From positions 44,167,263 through 44,231,262 of the forward strand of contig NC_052622.1 in assembly GCF_016545825.1 (NCBI RefSeq): 64,000 bases of DNA, read 5' to 3'. Source of the DNA: Eucalyptus grandis (Eukaryota; Streptophyta; Magnoliopsida; Myrtales; Myrtaceae). The notes beneath the pieces were generated by a model that had not been told where the DNA came from, did no database searches, and worked only from the letters and a program-made list of their open reading frames with translations. Made by a program: the position numbers and the translations under genes. This document shows, piece by piece, positions 11,439 through 23,654 of this stretch (position 1 is the stretch's first letter; every line of letters begins with the position of its first letter).

Positions 11439-11450
11439 TGGTATCAAAGC
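11439..11450 (+). other. Primer-binding site, initiator Met-tRNA type
   Basis: TGGTATCAAAGC, two bases after the 5' LTR, matches the standard plant copia site TGGTATCAGAGC at 11 of 12 positions. Confidence 0.85.
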
Positions 11451-11498
11451 TTGTGTACTCACTTTGCTTGAAGTGTTTTACTTTAGAGTTAAAGATCC

Positions 11499-13204
11499 AT
11501 GACTAGTATGCTAGCTCCAGGGCTGGTGGAAGGGCAAAGCAATACCAGACCACCTTACTTTGATGGAAAGGATTACAACATCTGGAAAAACAAGATGAAA
11601 GCGTTCCTACGATCAAAAGATCTTCTGGAATGGGACGTTGTAGAAAAAGGAATCACTCCTAAAGCTGCATCTGTCTCAGAGAGAGGAAAAGAAACCGTTG
11701 AGTCAAGTGAAATGACTCAAGAAGAGATAATCAAGAGACAAGCTCTTGATGCAAAGCAATTTATTCTTTATATTGTGCTTTGTCACCTCTGAATATAACA
11801 TAATATCTTTTTGTGTTACAGCAAAAGAAGTTTGGGATAGATTACATATCACTTATGAAGGAACTGATCGAGTGAAAGAGACTAGAATCAACATTCTCCT
11901 CGGTCAATATGAAGCCTTCAAAATGAAATCAGGAGAATCTATAACTGACATGTTTAGTCGTTTTTACAGAAATCGTGAATGGTCTTGAAAATCAAGGTTA
12001 ACCAATTTCTGATCCCATGAAGGTAAACAAGCTACTGCGTGGACTCTCCAAGGATTAGAATCACATAAAGACCTCAATAAGAGAGACACAAAGAATCATG
12101 CCACTATCTGTCGATGAGTTGGTTGGAACTCTTCAGTCTTATGAAGTGGAACGAATCAATGAAGACGAAGATCCTAAAGGTAAGAAATCCATTGCATTAA
12201 AATCCAATGATGATTATGATGTCACAGATTCTGAAGAAGATATGGACGATGAGGAGCTTGCTCTCATGATAAGAAGATTCAGAAAGCTGAACAGAAAAGG
12301 AAGAAGATTCAATCCAAAGAAATAGAGTTTTCAAAAGCAACAGACCAAGTCTGTTGATGATGATGAATCAAACAAAGATGTAGTTTGCTTTGAATGTAAG
12401 AAAAAAGGGACACATCAGACCCAACTATCCTCTTCTGAAAAAGAAGAAAGGAAAAGCTGAAAAGTATCGAAAGGATTTTAAAGCAGAAACCTGGAGTGAT
12501 ACAGAGTGTGAAGAAAGTGATGATGATTATGCCAATATATGTTTGATGGCACAATCGAATTCAGATTCAAGCTCCAAGACAGACTCAGATTCATACAGTG
12601 AATTTGAGGTAAGTAACTTTAAAATTCCTGTTAAAGTTTCTAAATACAATGATGAGTTGTGTTTTAGTCTTAAGACTTCTCTTAAAAGGATTTCGAACTT
12701 AAAAAGGAAAACTCTGCACTAAAACAATAGGAAAATGTTTTGAAAGAAAAGTTGAAATGTTTAGACATGAATGTTTCTACTCTTAAAGAAAGCGAAGATA
12801 ATCTCTTGAAAGAAAATGCATTTTTAAAAAATGACTTATCAAATATTTCAAAAGATTTTCAATAGGATTTGAGAAACTTGAAAAATTCTTTCAAGACAAA
12901 GACCTTATTTCAATAAATCTGGTTTAGGAATGACAACAAAAACCATTCCTTTAATTGATTTTCCTAACGTGAAGGAAAAAATTAAGCAAAGACCTACAAG
13001 AGATGCTTACAAAAATCATTTCAAAAAGGTTTTGTAAAACCAGTAGGTCAAAATGCTCTCAGATGTTCAAAGTGCAATAGTGCTGATCATTTTGAAAAAG
13101 AGTGTCCTATGGTTTGGAAACCTGTTAAGAAAGTATGGGCAAAAACTGCATATCATACTAACACCAATGGACCCAAGAAAATATGGGTACCAAAGAAAGC
13201 TTGA
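11499..13204 (+). pseudogene. gag: gag of the Sirevirus-like element, broken
   Basis: Starts at ATG 11499 (MTSMLAPGLVEGQSN) and carries the copia gag signature YFDGKDYNIWKNKM, then a UBN2-type domain to about 11990 with AKEVWDRLHITYEGTD. The frame shifts between the pieces ending at 11792 and starting near 11800, breaks again at about 11985, and has stops near 12058. Two zinc knuckles follow. The first (about 12388-12430) starts C-F-E-C but has lost its last cysteine. The second (about 13060-13110) is intact as CSKCNSADHFEKEC (CX2CX4HX4C). Gag forms the virus-like particle and binds the RNA genome. The number of breaks makes a functional product impossible. Confidence 0.85.
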
Positions 13205-13217
13205 GTTTATTTTTTAA

Positions 13218-16200
13218 ATGCAGGTCACTATCAAGAAAAAGGTAAAATGGTATCTGGATGGTGGATGCTCAAGACATATGATAGGAGATTCAAATTGCTT
13301 CATAAAGCTCATTCAAGTAAATGGTGGAAAAGTCTCATTTGGAGGAAACAACAAAGGAAGAATTGTGGGATTTGGAACTGTAAAGATTGGAAACCTCACA
13401 ATAAGCAATGTTTCCCTAGTGGAATGACTCAACTACAATCTGCTCTCGCATCGGTCGTCATGTGTGATACTTTTGGTTTCAAAATCAACTTTCAAGAGGG
13501 AATATGTTCAAAGAACCAAGTAAAGATTCTACTCGGTCATTCATGGGCCGAAGACATGGAAATATCTACCTCTTGGATGTGAAACCAGATGAATCGCAAT
13601 GTCTAATCTCAATTCAAGATGAAGCAAGCTTATGGCATAGAATGCTTGGGCACATCAATATGAAGCGAGATAGCAAAAATTTCAGCAAAAAGCTTGTTCG
13701 TGGTCTACCCAATTTATCATACCAAAAGTCTGATCTATGTACACCATGCGTATTGGGAAAGCATGTAAGAAATTCCTTTAAACCAATAAATCAAGTTTCC
13801 ACTAATCGTGTACTGCAGCTTTTGCATATGGATTTCTTCGAACCAACCAGAACTCAGAGTATTGGAGGTAAGAAATATTGCCTAGTAATTGTAGATGACT
13901 ACTCACGATTTACTTGAGTATATTTCCTGGCAAGTAAGTCTGAAACCTTCTCTTACTTTGAAAAATTTGCTAAAAATGTTCAAAATGAAAAAGAGTATGT
14001 TATCTCGAGTATAAGAATAGACCATGGAGATGAATTTGAAAATCAAGATTTTACAAAATTCTGTGATGAATCTGGTTTTCAGCATGTGTTCTCCTCTCCA
14101 TATACTCTAGAGCAAAATGGAGTTGTGGAAAGAAAGAATAGATCGCTTCAAGAAATGGCTAGAACTCTTTTAATTGAAAGTAACATCTTTCACGATTTTG
14201 GGCTGAAGTAGTTTCAATAGCATGTTACATTATCAATAGAGTTTTTCTAAGGCCTATACTAGAAAAAACCCCCTATGGGTTATTCAAAGGAAAGAAGTCT
14301 ATTGTTTCATATTTTCACGTGTTCGTATGCAAATGCTTTATATTGAAAAATGCAAATGATAGAGTTTATAAGTTTGAAGAAAAATCAGACGAAGGCATCT
14401 TCCTTGGATATTCTACCTCAAGCAAAGCCTATAGAGTCTATAACAAGAAGAGTCAATATGTGAAGGAATCAATGAATGTCAAATTCCAAGATTCTATGCA
14501 AAATGAATATGTTCGACTCATCTTGAAGAATCGAACCTGCTCCGAGACTCTACAAAGTCTAAATCTCAAGAAGCAACTCGAGACTTTGAAAGACAAAGCA
14601 ACAAATGGTTATTGAAGATTCAAATGAAGGAAGTGATCATCAACCCGACAAATCAACTAGTAATGGAAGCATAAGTCTAGTCATCCCAAAGATCTCATTA
14701 TTGGCGACATTAATGAAGGAATTCGCACAAGATCCAAAAGGCGCGAATAGTCTAGTGCGGTGGCTCTTATTTCTGAAATAGAACCAAAAAGCATAGAGGA
14801 AGCTTTATCTAATGAAAGCTGGATTGAAGTTATGCAAGAAGAACTCAGACAATTCAGTATTAATGATGTTTGGGAGTTGACTCCTAAACCAAAAGGTAAA
14901 TCTATTATTGGAGCTAAATGGGTTTTCAGGAACAAGATGAACGAAAAAGGAAAAGTCGTAAGAAACAAAGCAATACTCGTGGTCAAAGGATATATGCAAG
15001 AAGAAGGGATAGACTATGATGAGACTTACGCACCAAAGTAGCAAGGTTAGAAGCAATTCGATTATTACTTGCTTTTGCTTGTTATAAGAATTTCAGGTTA
15101 TTCCAAATGGACGTCAAAAGTGATTTCCTGAATGGATTTATCCATGAGGAAGTCTATGTGGAACAACCACCTTGGTTTGAAGACCCAAGGAAGCCAGACT
15201 CAGTATTCAGACTGAAAAAAGCCTTGTATGGTTTAAAACAAGCACCTCGAGCTTGGTACAACAGGCTGAGTAAGTTTTTAATTCAAAATGGCTTTGTAAA
15301 AGGTAAAGTAGACACTACTCTGTTTATCAAAAGAGAAAGCAAAAGTTTTCTGCTTGTTCAAATATATGTTGATGATATTATTTTTGGATCCTCTAATGAA
15401 AGTTTGTGCAATAAATTCTCTAAGTCTATGCAGGATGAATTTGAAATGAGCATGATGGGTGAACTAATCTTCTTTCTTGGACTTCAAGTGAAACAATTGA
15501 AGGAAGAGACTTTTATTCATCAAGAAAAATATGCTAATGATCTTGTCAAAAAGTTTGGACTGGAAAATTGCAAAAAGACTGATAAACCAATGTCAAGTTC
15601 CTTGAAGATAGACAAAGATGAATGAGGAAAGAAAGTTGACTAGAAGCTATACATGAGTATCATCGGTTAACTTCTTTATCTTACTGCTTCTAGACTTGAC
15701 ATTTTGTCCAGTGTTTGCATTTGTGCTAGATTTCAAGTGACCTAAAGAATCTCATCTAAGTCTATTATCAAATCAAATACATTGCTTCAACTTCAAGCAT
15801 CGGCCTTTGGTATCCTAAAAGGGAGACTTTACTCTTCTTGGATACTCGAGATGCGAGATCTAGCGGTTGCGAGTTGATAGAAAGAGCACCTCGGGTGCAA
15901 TTGTCGGTTATTTGGAAGCAGGACAGTGTCTTGGTTTTCAAGGAAGCAAAATACAGTAGCTCTTTCTGCAGTAGAGGCATAGTATGTAGCTCTCAGAAGT
16001 TGTTGTTCACAAATACTGTGGATAAAACAACAGGTAAGAGACTTTGGAATTGAAGATTCATGCACATAGATTAACTGTGACAACACCAGTGCAATCAATC
16101 TTACAAAAAATCCAATTCTTCACTCAAGAGCAAATCATATAGAGATTCGACATCACTTCATTAGAGATCATGTTCAAAATGGAGAAGTTTGATTCGGTTT

Positions 16201-16250
16201 GTTGACTCAAAGAACCAACGGCGGATATATTTACAAAGCCTTTGGAGAAA
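13218..16250 (+). pseudogene. pol: pol of the Sirevirus-like element (protease, integrase, RT, RNase H), broken
   Basis: Protease at 13218-13427 has WYLDGGCSRHMIG, where the usual D-S-G is D-G-G, so the active-site serine is changed. The GAG-pre-integrase zinc region at about 13625-13790 has LWHRMLGHIN and C-T-P-C. The integrase core at about 13800-14220 has MDFFEPTRTQS, IRIDHGDEFE and SPYTLEQNGVVERKN; a TGA follows SRFT at about 13915. RT runs 14760-15625 with GAKWVFRNKMNE, QMDVKSDFLNG, LYGLKQAPRAW and the catalytic YVDDI, with a stop after TYAPK (near 15040). RNase H at about 15700-16240 is recognisable (SKKQNTVALSAVEA in a shifted frame) but badly broken. Enzyme order is that of Ty1-copia. 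Nothing here can be made as one protein. Confidence 0.9.
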
Positions 16251-16729
16251 AATCAATTTGAAATCATCCATTCTAGACTCAACATCTTGAAGCTTGAAGA
16301 AGTTAAAGTCTAGAGACTCTCAGACTCAGACAATCATGGTTCTTGACTGTAAGTTATTTTATTTTCTCTTATATTAAATCTCGGAAAGGTACGATCATTT
16401 ATCTATTTATAATTGATTTATGCTATCTTCAATTTCCGTGAAAAGTGCAATTTTTCCTTTTCAAAAAGAGTTAATTTCTTTAAAAAAGGCAATTATCTAT
16501 TTTTGAAAAAGGCAGTTATTTTTTAAAAGGCATCTTTTAACTTTCCTTTACAACGTTTAGCATTCCCCTTTTCGACTAAGCTATATACGGTCGGTTCCTC
16601 TTCACTTAACTCCAAAATCCTAAAAAGCATCAATCTTTCATTCTTGTCTTCCTCCCTTGTTTAATCTTCGAAAAAGTTGTCATCTTTCTTGGGAAAGTCA
16701 AGCAAGGAATCTTTCAAAGATTGAGAAAG

Positions 16730-18863
16730 ATGTCGTCTTCAAGAAAAGTCTTCGAGGATCGCAAGCGGGGACCACAGCGAATGAGTGAGGGGCCTACTCA
16801 CTTTGATCTCATCGAGGAAGAGGAGTCACCAAGGCAGCAGCAGAGCCCAGAACATTCTTAGCAGCGTCATTCTCCACCAACTAGTCCATAGGGTGCTGGT
16901 CATCAACAAGAGGAAGAAATCGTTGAAGACGAGATCTGTAAAAATTCAAAGGCCCTCTTTTATTTATATGCTTTACCGTGCTTTAAAGAGGATTGGTACT
17001 CCATTGAACTACATCGATGAGTTTCTTAAGGACAAGGGATATGGGAATGAATACATCTTTTTGCGAAAAATGGAGCGTTTGGGAATTGCTCCTAAGGGGT
17101 TGGCAGAAGAAACCCTTGCAAATATCCCAAGTGATCCGCGTGTTGGGGGATTTAATCCGATAAATGGGAATGATGATGACAAATTGTACAACCAATTTCA
17201 ACCGAGAATGGGTGTTGCGGCGAAAATTCGAGGAAAAAAGGACAGAGTTGTTTAGATCAAAGGAACGAAGGATCTATACTCCAAATTGTTGAAGCGTGGG
17301 GTGATAAACCCTAGGAGTGTGGATTTTGATTTCCTTGATCTTTGTGAATGTCAATTTGAGGGAAAAGTTTAGTTTTCTTTCAACTTGAACAGTTTTTTCG
17401 ACACCACGAAGCCTATGCTCAATTAAGCTGCATATTTCTATTCAAATCTTAGTTTCTTGGATGCGAATAGAATCTCTTTAGTGTTCCGAGATCGGGACTT
17501 TGTGGTGGATGTGGATATGCTAGTGGATGTGATTGGGGTTGAGAGAGGAGATATCAACCCATCGGTGTCTCTATAGCTCGTGCCACATTGGAACTTGTTA
17601 AAGACGAAGGACGAGAGGAAGGATTTCCTACTCAAGGATGTGTGCGTTCAACATTCGCTTCACAAGATTGTGATCAATTGCCTCGGACCGAAATCAACTT
17701 CCAAGACGATGTTTCTAACTCGAGGCAAAGCTGATGTACGCCATCAATGCTTTGGAAAAAGTTTTCTCTTCCTCACACTATTCTATTCCATATGTATAGA
17801 GCAGTGGTGAAGGACAAGGGCCAACTTCCTTATCCAGGTCTTGTGTCAAAGATATTCAGACATTTGAATATTCAGCCTCCACAAATTCTCTGTGTTAGAT
17901 CGTGTGACAAAATGGTGGTAGGACTGAAAATGGTGTCCAAAATGCGTCTGAAAGAACTTGACAATGCGTTGGAGAAATTCAAGGAGACAACCCCCCAAGC
18001 AAAACTCATCAAGTCTCTTTCGCAACGAAAAGAAAAGGGAAGGAGCCCATGGTTGCTCCATCCAAAAAGAAAAGCTCTCATCATTGAGGATGAAGATGAT
18101 GAGGATGACATCACCATTTCTGCTATAGCATTGAAGAACCTAAGTTGTTCTATTCCAGAATCAATGGAACGACATGAGAAAGAAGCGACGAAGAAAAGGA
18201 CATGAGAAAGAAGAAGAAAAGAGAGAGGAGAGAGAAGTAGAAGAAAAAGAAGCAGAGGAGAAAGAATCAGAGGAGAGAAAAGCTGAAGAAAGAGATGCGA
18301 GAGGAGAAAGGTTTGAAGAAGAAGAAGAAGAAAGAGAAAATCAAGAGGAAGGAGAGCATGAGGAACACTCTTCTCCACCGAGGGCATGAAAAAGGGGAGA
18401 TGGTGAGAACAGAGGAATGTCCTCATATCTTGTTAAGGAGAAGGAGCTCTCCAGCCAAATCCAGAGGACATCCATGCCTCTCAATTTCCTGAGGAGGGAC
18501 ATGATGCTTCATCGCCAAATCTGCGTGATTATGCTGATATACCATCGTCTACCTTTACTCCATCAGATCGTGCCGAAGCCAGTACGCAGACTGATAACTC
18601 AGCAGATTTTCGCAGAATCCTTGATGTTCTCTTGGCAATGCAGGGTCAGATATATGCTTTGGAGTGCGAAGTTCAGAACTTGAAGAATGCAAGACAAGCT
18701 TCTTCCGTTTCTTTGAATGATCAGATCCAAGCCCTTGCTCTTTAATCAAGCCAATGCTAAAGGTGAAGAGGTGGATCAACCGAAGGAGGAATTGAAAAAG
18801 CTGGAAGGCATCCTCCAGTCAATGGGAGATTTCCAGCTTGTTCGAGTTCCCAAGCAATCTTGA
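16730..18863 (+). pseudogene. Extra 3' coding region of the Sirevirus-like element, broken
   Basis: Begins at ATG 16730 (MSSSRKVFEDRKRG) after the pol gene, where Sireviruses often carry an env-like or unassigned ORF. A central part at about 16960-17250 reads LKRIGTPLNYIDEFLKDKGYG and similar. A region at 17747-18200 includes MRLKELDNALEKFKE. A strongly charged E/K/R-rich stretch at 18174-18390 is likely coiled coil. I see no signal peptide or membrane segment, so an envelope role is not supported by this copy. Stops and shifts occur throughout (for example TAG after PEHS near 16860). I do not recognise a conserved domain. Confidence 0.6.
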
Positions 18864-19227
18864 CTCCATTCTATTCCCATCTCAACCTTTTTTTGATGAC
18901 AAAAAGGGGGAGAGATGCGAGATTTGAAATCTTTGAACTTTGAACTTAAACTTGTTGAATTTTTAGTTTGTTTTGATGTTTGACTTGTGTGTACGTGTGC
19001 GGATGTGGATTGACGAATGTGGATTTGGATTTGACTCTTTGCTTATATTAAGTACTATTGATATCTTATGAATGGCTTTACTCTCATGCAAGATTAACTT
19101 ATTTTCTGTGGTTGCATATTCTAGTGTTATCATTAAGCCATTAATCTTTATGAGATATCCATATTTTCTTGAGTAATGTTTTGCAGGTCAAACTTATTCA
19201 AATCTGCAAGAAAGTTTTGTCACCATC

Positions 19228-19240
19228 AAAAATGGGGAGA
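19228..19240 (+). other. Polypurine tract of the Sirevirus-like element
   Basis: AAAAATGGGGAGA just before the 3' LTR, where second-strand synthesis would start. A very similar GACAAAAAGGGGGAGAG lies at 18899-18915, about 330 bp earlier. Confidence 0.75.
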
Positions 19241-19241
19241 T

Positions 19242-20167
19242 TGTTGGAGAAATCTTTCTGGAATATTTTGAAGCTGACAAAACGTTTCTATCAGTCTAGT
19301 CTGAAGATTTGCAGACTCTACTATTAAAGTTTGAAGACCTCTGGACTACCAGACTCAAGACTCAAAGTCTATTCTCATTGACAGTTTCTAATCCGTTGAA
19401 GAAAGGCTATCCAGAACTGAGTGCTTCATTAAGGATTTGGCCTTATCAACTGGAGAAGATCTCTTGGCTGGATATGACATAACGGATTCCTTTATTCAAA
19501 TCAAGATTGATTAAGGATCCGATGATTGGCGAAGTATTCTTGGAAGGTTCTACTTATAGAAACCAAGATCCTGATTGTATGGGCGAGCATGATTGATGGG
19601 CTATTGACATGTTCCTTTAATAGCTCGAATGATCTTCCTAATTGATTCTGTCCAACGGGAGGATTGGAAGAATTCCTTTGGTAAGTGCCAACGGGTATGA
19701 TGGCGCAAAGAAGTATAAAAGGAAGACGTTCTAGTTGTTCAAGAGGGTGCACGATAGAAGAATTCCAAAGTCTGAAGCTCCTTGATTTTTAGTCAATTCA
19801 TTTACTGAGCGAAATCTTGTACGCAAAAGAGAGTTTATATTTTGAGATACCTTGAGGAAGTGTGATAGAGTATCTACTTTGTGGAATCAAGGGAAAGCAT
19901 TGCTGTAACATCTCTTTTGTTCATAGTGAAATCCAGTCGGTGGGCTGTCGGTGCGAAGAGTGGACGTAGGCTTGGAACAAGCCGAACCACTATAAACCTT
20001 ATGTTCAATTTTCTCTTCCCTACTTCCTGCTTTACTTTGATCATAGTTCGTTTTGTTAACTAAAGGAGAGCTTCCTTTCTATTATTTGCCTAGTATTGTT
20101 TTCATATCTCGAGAAATTATTTTTACACCTATTCACCCCCCTCTAGGTGCTTATACTAGCTATATCA
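19242..20167 (+). repeat. 3' LTR of the Sirevirus-like element
   Basis: 926 bp, starts TGTTGGAGAAATC and ends CTAGCTATATCA, partner of 10514-11436. TATAAAA is at 19714-19720. Confidence 0.93.
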
Positions 20168-21337
20168 AATTATAATCGGTTGACTAATTAATACAAAACT
20201 AAAATGTGATATCCCAAACTCTATCTTCTTCTTTCCTTGAAACACTCAATTTCAATTCAACTTACTTTTTTGGAAATGTCCTATTAGATCGAATCAACTC
20301 ATGATCATCGGCAACATTCTAAGATATCAAATGTTGAATAGAAATCTTGAAAAATAAGTAAGAGTCATGAAGTCAGTAAATTGATGAACTCTTTTCCTTA
20401 AGAGTCTCACACGGTATAAAAGTTAAGATTAAAACTTTTGCCACTTTTATTGATCGTCTGATGCATACATAGTATGGAGTATGTATTACAGATATTAACT
20501 CTTTTTCCATAGAGCATATGTTTTCATTTCCAATACCGTCTAGATGATAGTTTAAACATACCTAATGTCTAACTCGAGTTTACATATCTATTCCCTCAAA
20601 AAATCATCAGAACTCACATCTAGCATAAAAAAACAGATAATATAAAATATGTAGGTAATTTTACCTTCGGACATAGTAAATATTATGTTCTCATTCTAAT
20701 ACTCAAATTAAACTTGAGCTCTCGATTATCACATAGATAATAAGCTTAAAAATTGTCTCATCTTTATTTATCACATAGTAAATAGAAACGATTATCCATG
20801 TGAGTTCTTATTTATCCGACATACTTTCTCAATTTTATATGATGCACTAAACATTAAGATGAAAAAAACGTCAAACAAAAAATATAGGCATTACTAATGA
20901 AAGACAACTTCATTAAATGTGAATAGTTAGGGAAATAATAATACTCAGTATAATCAACCTTTATGCAGTTCTAGTGATTTTACATAGTCATAGAACACAT
21001 CTCTAGTTGTTGGCTTCGTCATAAGATCTACTATAATTCTATACGTAAATATGTATTATAAGATCACATTTTCCGTGCAATTATATCTTTGACAAAATTA
21101 TACTTGGTATTTACATGTTTAGTCTTGTCATGATATTTCAGATCATTGGTGTACGCTATTGCTGCTTGGCTATCACAATTAACCAACAATAAATTTGGAG
21201 CATTCTTAACAATACCTAAATGATCCAAAAATCTCTTAAATTAAACACCTTCTTGTATTGCCGTTGATAATGTCACGAATTTAGCTTCCATCGTGGATAA
21301 GGCTATACACGTTTGTTTCTTACTACTCCAAGATATT

Positions 21338-21525
21338 TTTTTTTTTGATGACCCAGGGAAACCCATACAGTTGGCAGCCGGCGAGCAAACCCTGGGGCCG
21401 CACGAGGGAACCACCAGCCCATGTAAGCGGTTAAGGCACCAAGCGCCTCCGCTGGGTTTCGAACCCCTCACCTTGAGGACAAGGATCAACAGAGCCTTAT
21501 CTAGTGGAGCCACCGCGGCGGGTGG
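21338..21525 (-). mobile_element. tRNA-derived SINE inside the copia RNase H (copy A)
   Basis: A 188-bp element on the minus strand with a B-box-like GGTTCGAAACC, an upstream A-box-like region (GTGGCTCCACTAGATAAGG) and a terminal A-run (T-run 21338-21346 on the plus strand). It is flanked by an exact 17-bp duplication, TACTACTCCAAGATATT, at 21321-21337 and 21526-21542. The block-B copy is at 52809-52993 with a slightly diverged duplication, so the insertion predates the block duplication. Confidence 0.88.
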
Positions 21526-23467
21526 TACTACTCCAAGATATTGCGCCATTATCCGGGAAAAAAAAAAACAAATCCAGATGTAGATTTCATTTCCTTTAAA
21601 TCTCTTATCCAATTAGCATCTAAGTAGACTATAAGCGGTAAATCATTTCCTTAATAACTCAGCGTATAATCAGCAGTTTTTTTTTAGTTACACTAGTATT
21701 CTTTTGATAGCTTTCTAATGTGTTTGATCGAGATTGGATCAATATCTACTTATCATTCCAATTGCAAAATAAATGTCAGGTCTTGTACATATCATAGTGT
21801 ACATTAAACTTCCAACAACAATATCATAAAGAATATGTTGCATTTGTTCATTCTCTTGTGGAGTTTTGGACACATTCTATGGCTCAATCATTCACCTTTT
21901 ACAATAGGAGTTTGTTCAAGAACCTTATTTATATACGTTTCTTATGAGAGAGACAATGATCTCTTCAAATGATTCCTTAAAATCTTAACTCCAAGAATGT
22001 ATCTAGTATCACTCATATCTTTCATCTCAAAGTTAGAAGATAACAATCTCTTAACAATATTAATAAATTTCATATTGCTTCCGGCAATTAGTAAATTATC
22101 AACATATAATGATATGAGCATAAATTGATCTTTGGATCTTTTAATATATACAAAATGATCATCATCAATCATTGTAAAATCTTATACTATTATGGCATTA
22201 TGAAAATATATATATATATCATGTCTCGATGACTATTTAATGTCATATATTGATCTAAAAAGTCAACATACCTTTTGTTTTTAGTTTTCAAAATGAAACT
22301 AAGGGGATGTTTCATATAAATTTCTTCCTCTAATTTTCTATTGAGAAAAATAGTTTTTATATCAATTTGATGTAACTCAAGATCCATATTAGCTACTATT
22401 GTTAGAACAAGGCGAATTGAGGTAAATATTACTACATGAGAAAATATTTCTTTATAATAAATTCCTTCATGTCTTTGCTTTACGAGTCTTATGTCTCTTT
22501 GTTGAACAATCAACTTTGCGCTTTATTTTGAAAACCCACTTGTTTCCAATGGTTTTGTGTCTTTTTGGAAAATCAATAAGTTCCTAAACATAGGTTGACT
22601 TCATTGATTCAATTTCCTCTTCTATTGCATGTATCAATTTTTCCTTATTAGGACAATTTAGAACCTCATTTACATTCGTTGGCTCATCTTCATCTTGTAG
22701 AGCAATCATAAAAGTTTCTTCTTCATTGTCAAAACGTCGACGAGTAATACTTTTACGACTTGTTTATCATACGGAAGATTATACACTTTGTACATTATTT
22801 TTCATTATTCTCCCACTCATATTAGATAATAACGATATCGTTTCATCAAGTGATTGTAATTGAGAATGGGTCAAATTTAATTAATCAATTCTCACATTGC
22901 TCCCATTTCGACGAACTCCATTAAGTTCACTATCTTGATCCAGGGTTTCAAATAGAGAGTAGTTCTCACCTATTTTGCTATTTTAAGGAAATTCATTCTC
23001 TAAGAATGTAACATTTCGTGATTTAAATGTAGCTATACTTTCACTTTCTTGCTTACCTATAAATGCATAGCATTTCGAGTATTCTAAATATCTTATGAAA
23101 ATACCCTTCTTATCTCTGGAACCCAATCTCCCATACTTGTGAGATGGCTCATGAGTATAGGCAATATAACCTAACGGTTTAAGAAAAACTTAAATTGGGT
23201 TTCTACTTGTCCATAACTCATATGAAGTTGAAATAACTAATTTAGAAGAAACACAATTAAATATATATGCAGCAGTTAATAAAGTATCACCGAAAATGTG
23301 ATAAGTGAGTTAGCATGCGCCTTTATGAACTTAACCATTTTCAGTAAGGTTCTATTCTCATTTTCGCAATACCATTTTGTTGAGGAGTATAAGGAATAGA
23401 CAACTGTTTTTTTAATCCTTTTTCATTACATAAATTTCTAAACTCATCAGATAGATAGATATTTTTG

Positions 23468-23580
23468 GGGATAAGTGCAATAGAAGTCCTAAAACTTGTC
23501 ATGAAAATGCAATTGAGTTCTAAAACTTGCAAAAAGTGCAATCAAGTCTTAAAACTTATCAAATTGTCTCAATCGAGTCT
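23468..23580. mobile_element. Truncated MITE (copy A) in the copia integrase
   Basis: The left end GGGATAAGTGCAATAG matches the intact MITE at 54947-55647, and the flanking ATATTTTTG (23459-23467) matches the target duplication there. The element is cut at about 23580, where a deletion joins it to sequence equivalent to 58733 in block B. Confidence 0.75.
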
Positions 23581-23654
23581 TAATGAAAATTACGATCTTG
23601 CACAATCAAAAATAAATTTCAATTCACAAAAAATCAAAAATAAATTTCATAAAT

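Larger units (their letters stand above)
10514..20167 (+). mobile_element. Full-length Sirevirus-like Ty1-copia retrotransposon, 9,654 bp
   Basis: Complete structure on the plus strand: 5' LTR 10514-11436, primer-binding site 11439-11450, gag from 11499, protease, integrase, RT and RNase H to about 16250, an extra 3' coding region at 16730-18863, polypurine tract 19228-19240 and 3' LTR 19242-20167. It is flanked by AATTA on both sides. The domain order protease-integrase-RT-RNase H is copia-type. The initiator-Met-tRNA primer site, two gag zinc knuckles, long internal region and extra ORF after pol fit the Sirevirus (SIRE/Maximus) lineage. All reading frames carry stops or shifts, so it cannot move on its own. 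The two LTRs differ by a few percent by eye, so it is not very recent. Confidence 0.93.
20168..23580 (-). mobile_element. Minus-strand Ty1-copia element, copy A, 5' half deleted
   Basis: With the LTR at 9824-10244 and the piece at 10245-10513, this is one minus-strand copia element split by the Sirevirus-like insertion. From high to low coordinates: an integrase fragment at 23541-23341 ending in YTPQQNGIAK; RT at 22513-22190 (NMDLELHQIDIKTIFLN) and 22172-21942 (MLISLYVDNLLIAGS, where the catalytic YVDD is YVDN); and RNase H at 21612-21241 (SKKQTCIALSTMEAKF) split by a SINE. Frames are broken. The 5' half (gag, protease, most of integrase, 5' LTR) is absent: the sequence jumps at about 23580 from inside a MITE to a point matching 58733 in block B. 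20168-20990 is non-coding 3' region. Confidence 0.85.

Noticed and set aside
17872..18426. 184-codon Leu/Ser-rich stretch on the minus strand resembling a membrane protein
   Set aside because: It is the antisense of the E/K-rich 3' coding region of the Sirevirus-like element; the GAA/GAG codons read as Leu/Ser on the other strand.
10514..20167. Active autonomous retrotransposon
   Set aside because: Structure is complete, but gag, protease, integrase, RT and RNase H all carry stops, shifts or changed active-site residues.
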